The translations under genes and the position numbers were made by a program. Source: Alteromonadaceae bacterium XY-R5 (GTDB lineage Bacteria > Pseudomonadota > Gammaproteobacteria > Enterobacterales > Alteromonadaceae). Taken from it: a stretch of 64,000 nucleotides of DNA. Positions within the stretch are counted from its first letter, which is position 1; each line of letters begins with the position of its first letter. The stretch lies in assembly GCA_001660395.1 (NCBI GenBank), contig LXWE01000002.1, positions 1,116,001-1,180,000 of the forward strand. The letters run 5' to 3'. This document shows, piece after piece, positions 61,764 through 64,000 of this stretch. A model generated the notes under the pieces. It was not told where the DNA came from and made no database searches. It saw nothing but the letters and a program-made list of their open reading frames with translations.

Positions 61764-64000
61764 ATGAAAAGAATGTTAATTAACGCAACTCAACAAGAAG
61801 AGATGCGTGTTGCACTGGTAGATGGCCAGCGCTTATATGACCTGGATATTGAAAGCCCAGGACATGAACAAAAGAAAGCGAATATCTATAAAGGCACGAT
61901 TACTCGTGTAGAACCCAGCCTTGAAGCTGCGTTTGTTGACTATGGCGCAGAGCGTCATGGTTTCCTGCCTCTTAAAGAAATTGCCCGTAGTTATTTCCCC
62001 TCTGGTTACAAATTCGATGGCCGACCAAACATCAAAGATGTGGTCAGTGAAGGTCAAGAAGTTATTGTCCAAATTGATAAAGAAGAACGCGGCCAAAAAG
62101 GTGCAGCACTGACAACCTTTATCAGCCTGGCGGGTAGCTACCTGGTATTAATGCCGAACAATCCTCGCGCCGGCGGAATTTCACGTCGAATTGAAGGTGA
62201 CGAGCGTACTGAACTAAAAGAAGCACTAAGTGTGCTTGATTTACCAGACGGCATGGGCGTAATTGTACGTACTGCCGGTGTAGGTAAATCGCCTGAAGAA
62301 TTAAAATGGGATCTAAGCGTACTGTTAACCCATTGGCAGGCAATCTGTGATGCTGCAGACTCGCGCCCTGCTCCATTCCTAATTCATCAGGAAAGTAATG
62401 TTATCGTACGTGCAATTCGGGACTATCTGCGTCGCGATGTAGGTGAAATCGTTATCGATAAACAGCGCATTTACGATCAGGCTCTTGAGCACATTCGCTT
62501 GGTACGTCCTGATTTTGCTAATCGTGTAAAACTGTATCAGGGTGATGTCCCTTTATTCAGCCATTATCAAATTGAAAGTCAAATAGAATCAGCGTTCCAG
62601 CGCGAAGTTCGTTTGCCGTCTGGCGGCTCGATTGTCATCGACCCGACAGAAGCTCTGACCTCTATCGACATCAACTCTTCACGCGCGACCAAAGGTGGTG
62701 ATATTGAAGAGACGGCACTAAACACAAACCTGGAAGCTGCTGACGAAATTGCTCGTCAATTGCGTTTACGCGATTTAGGTGGCTTGGTGGTGATCGACTT
62801 CATCGACATGACCCCGGTTCGTCACCAGCGAGAAGTGGAAAACCGCTTGAAAGACGCCGTTCGTCACGACCGCGCGCGCGTACAACTAGGTCGCATTTCG
62901 CGCTTTGGTTTGCTGGAAATGTCGCGTCAGCGTCTGCGTCCCTCTCTTGGCGAGTCATCACATCACGTATGCCCTCGCTGTAACGGCCATGGCACGGTAC
63001 GCGGTGTTGAATCTTTAGCACTTTCTGTTCTTCGTATCATGGAAGAAGAAAGTATCAAAGAAAACACTAATCAGATCGAAGCACAGGTCCCGGTAAGTGT
63101 TGCCACCTACTTGCTTAATGAAAAACGCAAAGCGATTCGTGGTATCGAGAAGCAACACGACGTGCAGTTGCTGATCATTCCAAATCCAAATATGGAAACA
63201 CCACACTATCAGGTTCTGCGTCATCGCACTGATGACACTGTGACAGAGGCAAGCTATAACGTCACGCTGGTTGAAACGCAAAATACAGAAGTTGATAAAC
63301 CAATCGTGGGTATTCAGGCTAAGAAAGAAAAGCCTGCCCTGCAAGGCTTTATTGCACCTGAAAAAGCAGCACCGGTTGCCGTTGCTCCTCAGCAAAAAAC
63401 GGAGTCGCTATTCGGCAAAATTGCGAAGTGGTTCGGTGGCTTATTTGCCAGTGAAGAAGAAGCGCCAAAAGCAAACACTCGTAACAATCGCCGCAATAAT
63501 GATCAGCGTCGTAAACAAGATGGCAGAAAACCTCGTAACGAGCGTAATAACAATCGTCGCACAAAACCTGCCAGAGAAGACGATGATAACCGTAACACTC
63601 GCCGCCAAAGTAAGCCTGAGCGCAACCAAAATGCTGCGGATGAGCGCAATTTGGACAAACGCAGCGATAATCGTGGTGAACGTGGTGAACGTAACGAGCG
63701 CAATAGAGAGCGTGATAATAAGCAACGTCGTAATCGTAACGAGCGCGTAAGAGATAATGCTGAGAAACCTGTAGAAGCTCAGACGGTCGAAGCAAAAGAC
63801 GGTAACCTGAAACAGGAGAAGGTGGCTGAGCGTCGTAAACGCCGTGACAAGCGTCGCAGCGTACGTTTAGATAACGCAACGCCTGATAACATCGATGCAG
63901 CAAGCAAAGTGACTGAACAAGCTGAAAAGCCTGTAAAAGCGCCTAAGGTTGCCGAGGTGGTCCAGGAAGATACATTAGACACAAACGTTGCCAATTTAGT
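61764..64000 (+). CDS. rne: Ribonuclease E, N-terminal part (cut by window edge)
   Basis: Essential endoribonuclease and degradosome scaffold. The first 745 codons are present. They hold the S1 domain (about residues 36-119), DNase I-like catalytic core with [12 protein letters not shown] and VVIDFIDM (catalytic aspartates), and the zinc-link [10 protein letters not shown]. The Arg/Asn-rich low-complexity region ([10 protein letters not shown] and similar) that binds RNA begins at about residue 580. The start [20 protein letters not shown] matches E. coli. The end of the gene lies outside the window. Confidence 0.97.
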   Translation, partial: MKRMLINATQQEEMRVALVDGQRLYDLDIESPGHEQKKANIYKGTITRVEPSLEAAFVDYGAERHGFLPLKEIARSYFPSGYKFDGRPNIKDVVSEGQEVIVQIDKEERGQKGAALTTFISLAGSYLVLMPNNPRAGGISRRIEGDERTELKEALSVLDLPDGMGVIVRTAGVGKSPEELKWDLSVLLTHWQAICDAADSRPAPFLIHQESNVIVRAIRDYLRRDVGEIVIDKQRIYDQALEHIRLVRPDFANRVKLYQGDVPLFSHYQIESQIESAFQREVRLPSGGSIVIDPTEALTSIDINSSRATKGGDIEETALNTNLEAADEIARQLRLRDLGGLVVIDFIDMTPVRHQREVENRLKDAVRHDRARVQLGRISRFGLLEMSRQRLRPSLGESSHHVCPRCNGHGTVRGVESLALSVLRIMEEESIKENTNQIEAQVPVSVATYLLNEKRKAIRGIEKQHDVQLLIIPNPNMETPHYQVLRHRTDDTVTEASYNVTLVETQNTEVDKPIVGIQAKKEKPALQGFIAPEKAAPVAVAPQQKTESLFGKIAKWFGGLFASEEEAPKANTRNNRRNNDQRRKQDGRKPRNERNNNRRTKPAREDDDNRNTRRQSKPERNQNAADERNLDKRSDNRGERGERNERNRERDNKQRRNRNERVRDNAEKPVEAQTVEAKDGNLKQEKVAERRKRRDKRRSVRLDNATPDNIDAASKVTEQAEKPVKAPKVAEVVQEDTLDTNVANL

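Noticed and set aside
63349-63903. Long minus-strand open frame inside rne
   Set aside because: It is a shadow of the Arg/Asn-rich low-complexity coding region of rne, with a biased composition and no ribosome site.

Overview
The window is a stretch of chromosome from a marine-type gammaproteobacterium, most likely of the Alteromonadales (Alteromonadaceae-like). The housekeeping clusters rpsA-cmk-aroA-serC-gyrA, ubiG / nrdA-nrdB-yfaE, dapA-bamC-purC, cmoA-cmoB, fab-plsX-rpmF and rluC/rne are in gammaproteobacterial order, and the proteins closely resemble E. coli and Alteromonas-type orthologues. This assignment is an inference from gene content and order; no search was run.

Region 1-25.9 kb is core metabolism. 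On the minus strand are rpsA (cut by the window edge), cmk, aroA, serC and gyrA. On the plus strand are ubiG, a HAD phosphatase, and the class Ia ribonucleotide reductase genes nrdA, nrdB and yfaE, preceded by a pair of NrdR-box-like repeats. Next come purC, bamC and dapA (minus), a GcvR-like ACT protein, Bcp peroxiredoxin and a sodium/solute symporter (plus), an orphan LuxR-type response regulator, and the cmoA-cmoB tRNA modification pair. A compact molybdenum operon moaA-mobA-moaB-moaC-moaD-moaE-modA-modB (minus) follows. It has a structured leader that looks like a Moco riboswitch and no modC.

Region 26.2-31 kb is a four-gene plus-strand operon that reads as a complete glucosylglycerate cycle: a D-glycerate kinase, a phosphoglycosyl-glycerate phosphatase (GpgP/MpgP type), a GT81 glucosyl-3-phosphoglycerate synthase and a GH13 subfamily 18 phosphorylase. 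A DUF3192 lipoprotein, a patatin-like lipase and a 0.6-kb gene-free stretch follow.

Region 33-61 kb is the conserved minus-strand cluster fabH-fabD-fabG-acpP-fabF-pabC-mltG-tmk-holB-tatD, but it is split between fabF and pabC by about 15 kb of accessory DNA. Next to pabC lie a GFA-family gene and a nitronate monooxygenase. The rest (about 38.9-52.4 kb) is an array of integron gene cassettes: 28 recognisable attC sites plus one degenerate one, and 24 small cassette genes all on the minus strand, most predicted to be membrane or exported proteins. It also holds five copies of a cassette of about 273 bp with no ORF. No integron integrase lies at either end, so this is a CALIN-type (integrase-less) array within the window.

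The right edge holds plsX, rpmF, yceD, maf, a HAD phosphatase, rluC and, divergently, rne with a long structured leader; rne is cut by the window end.
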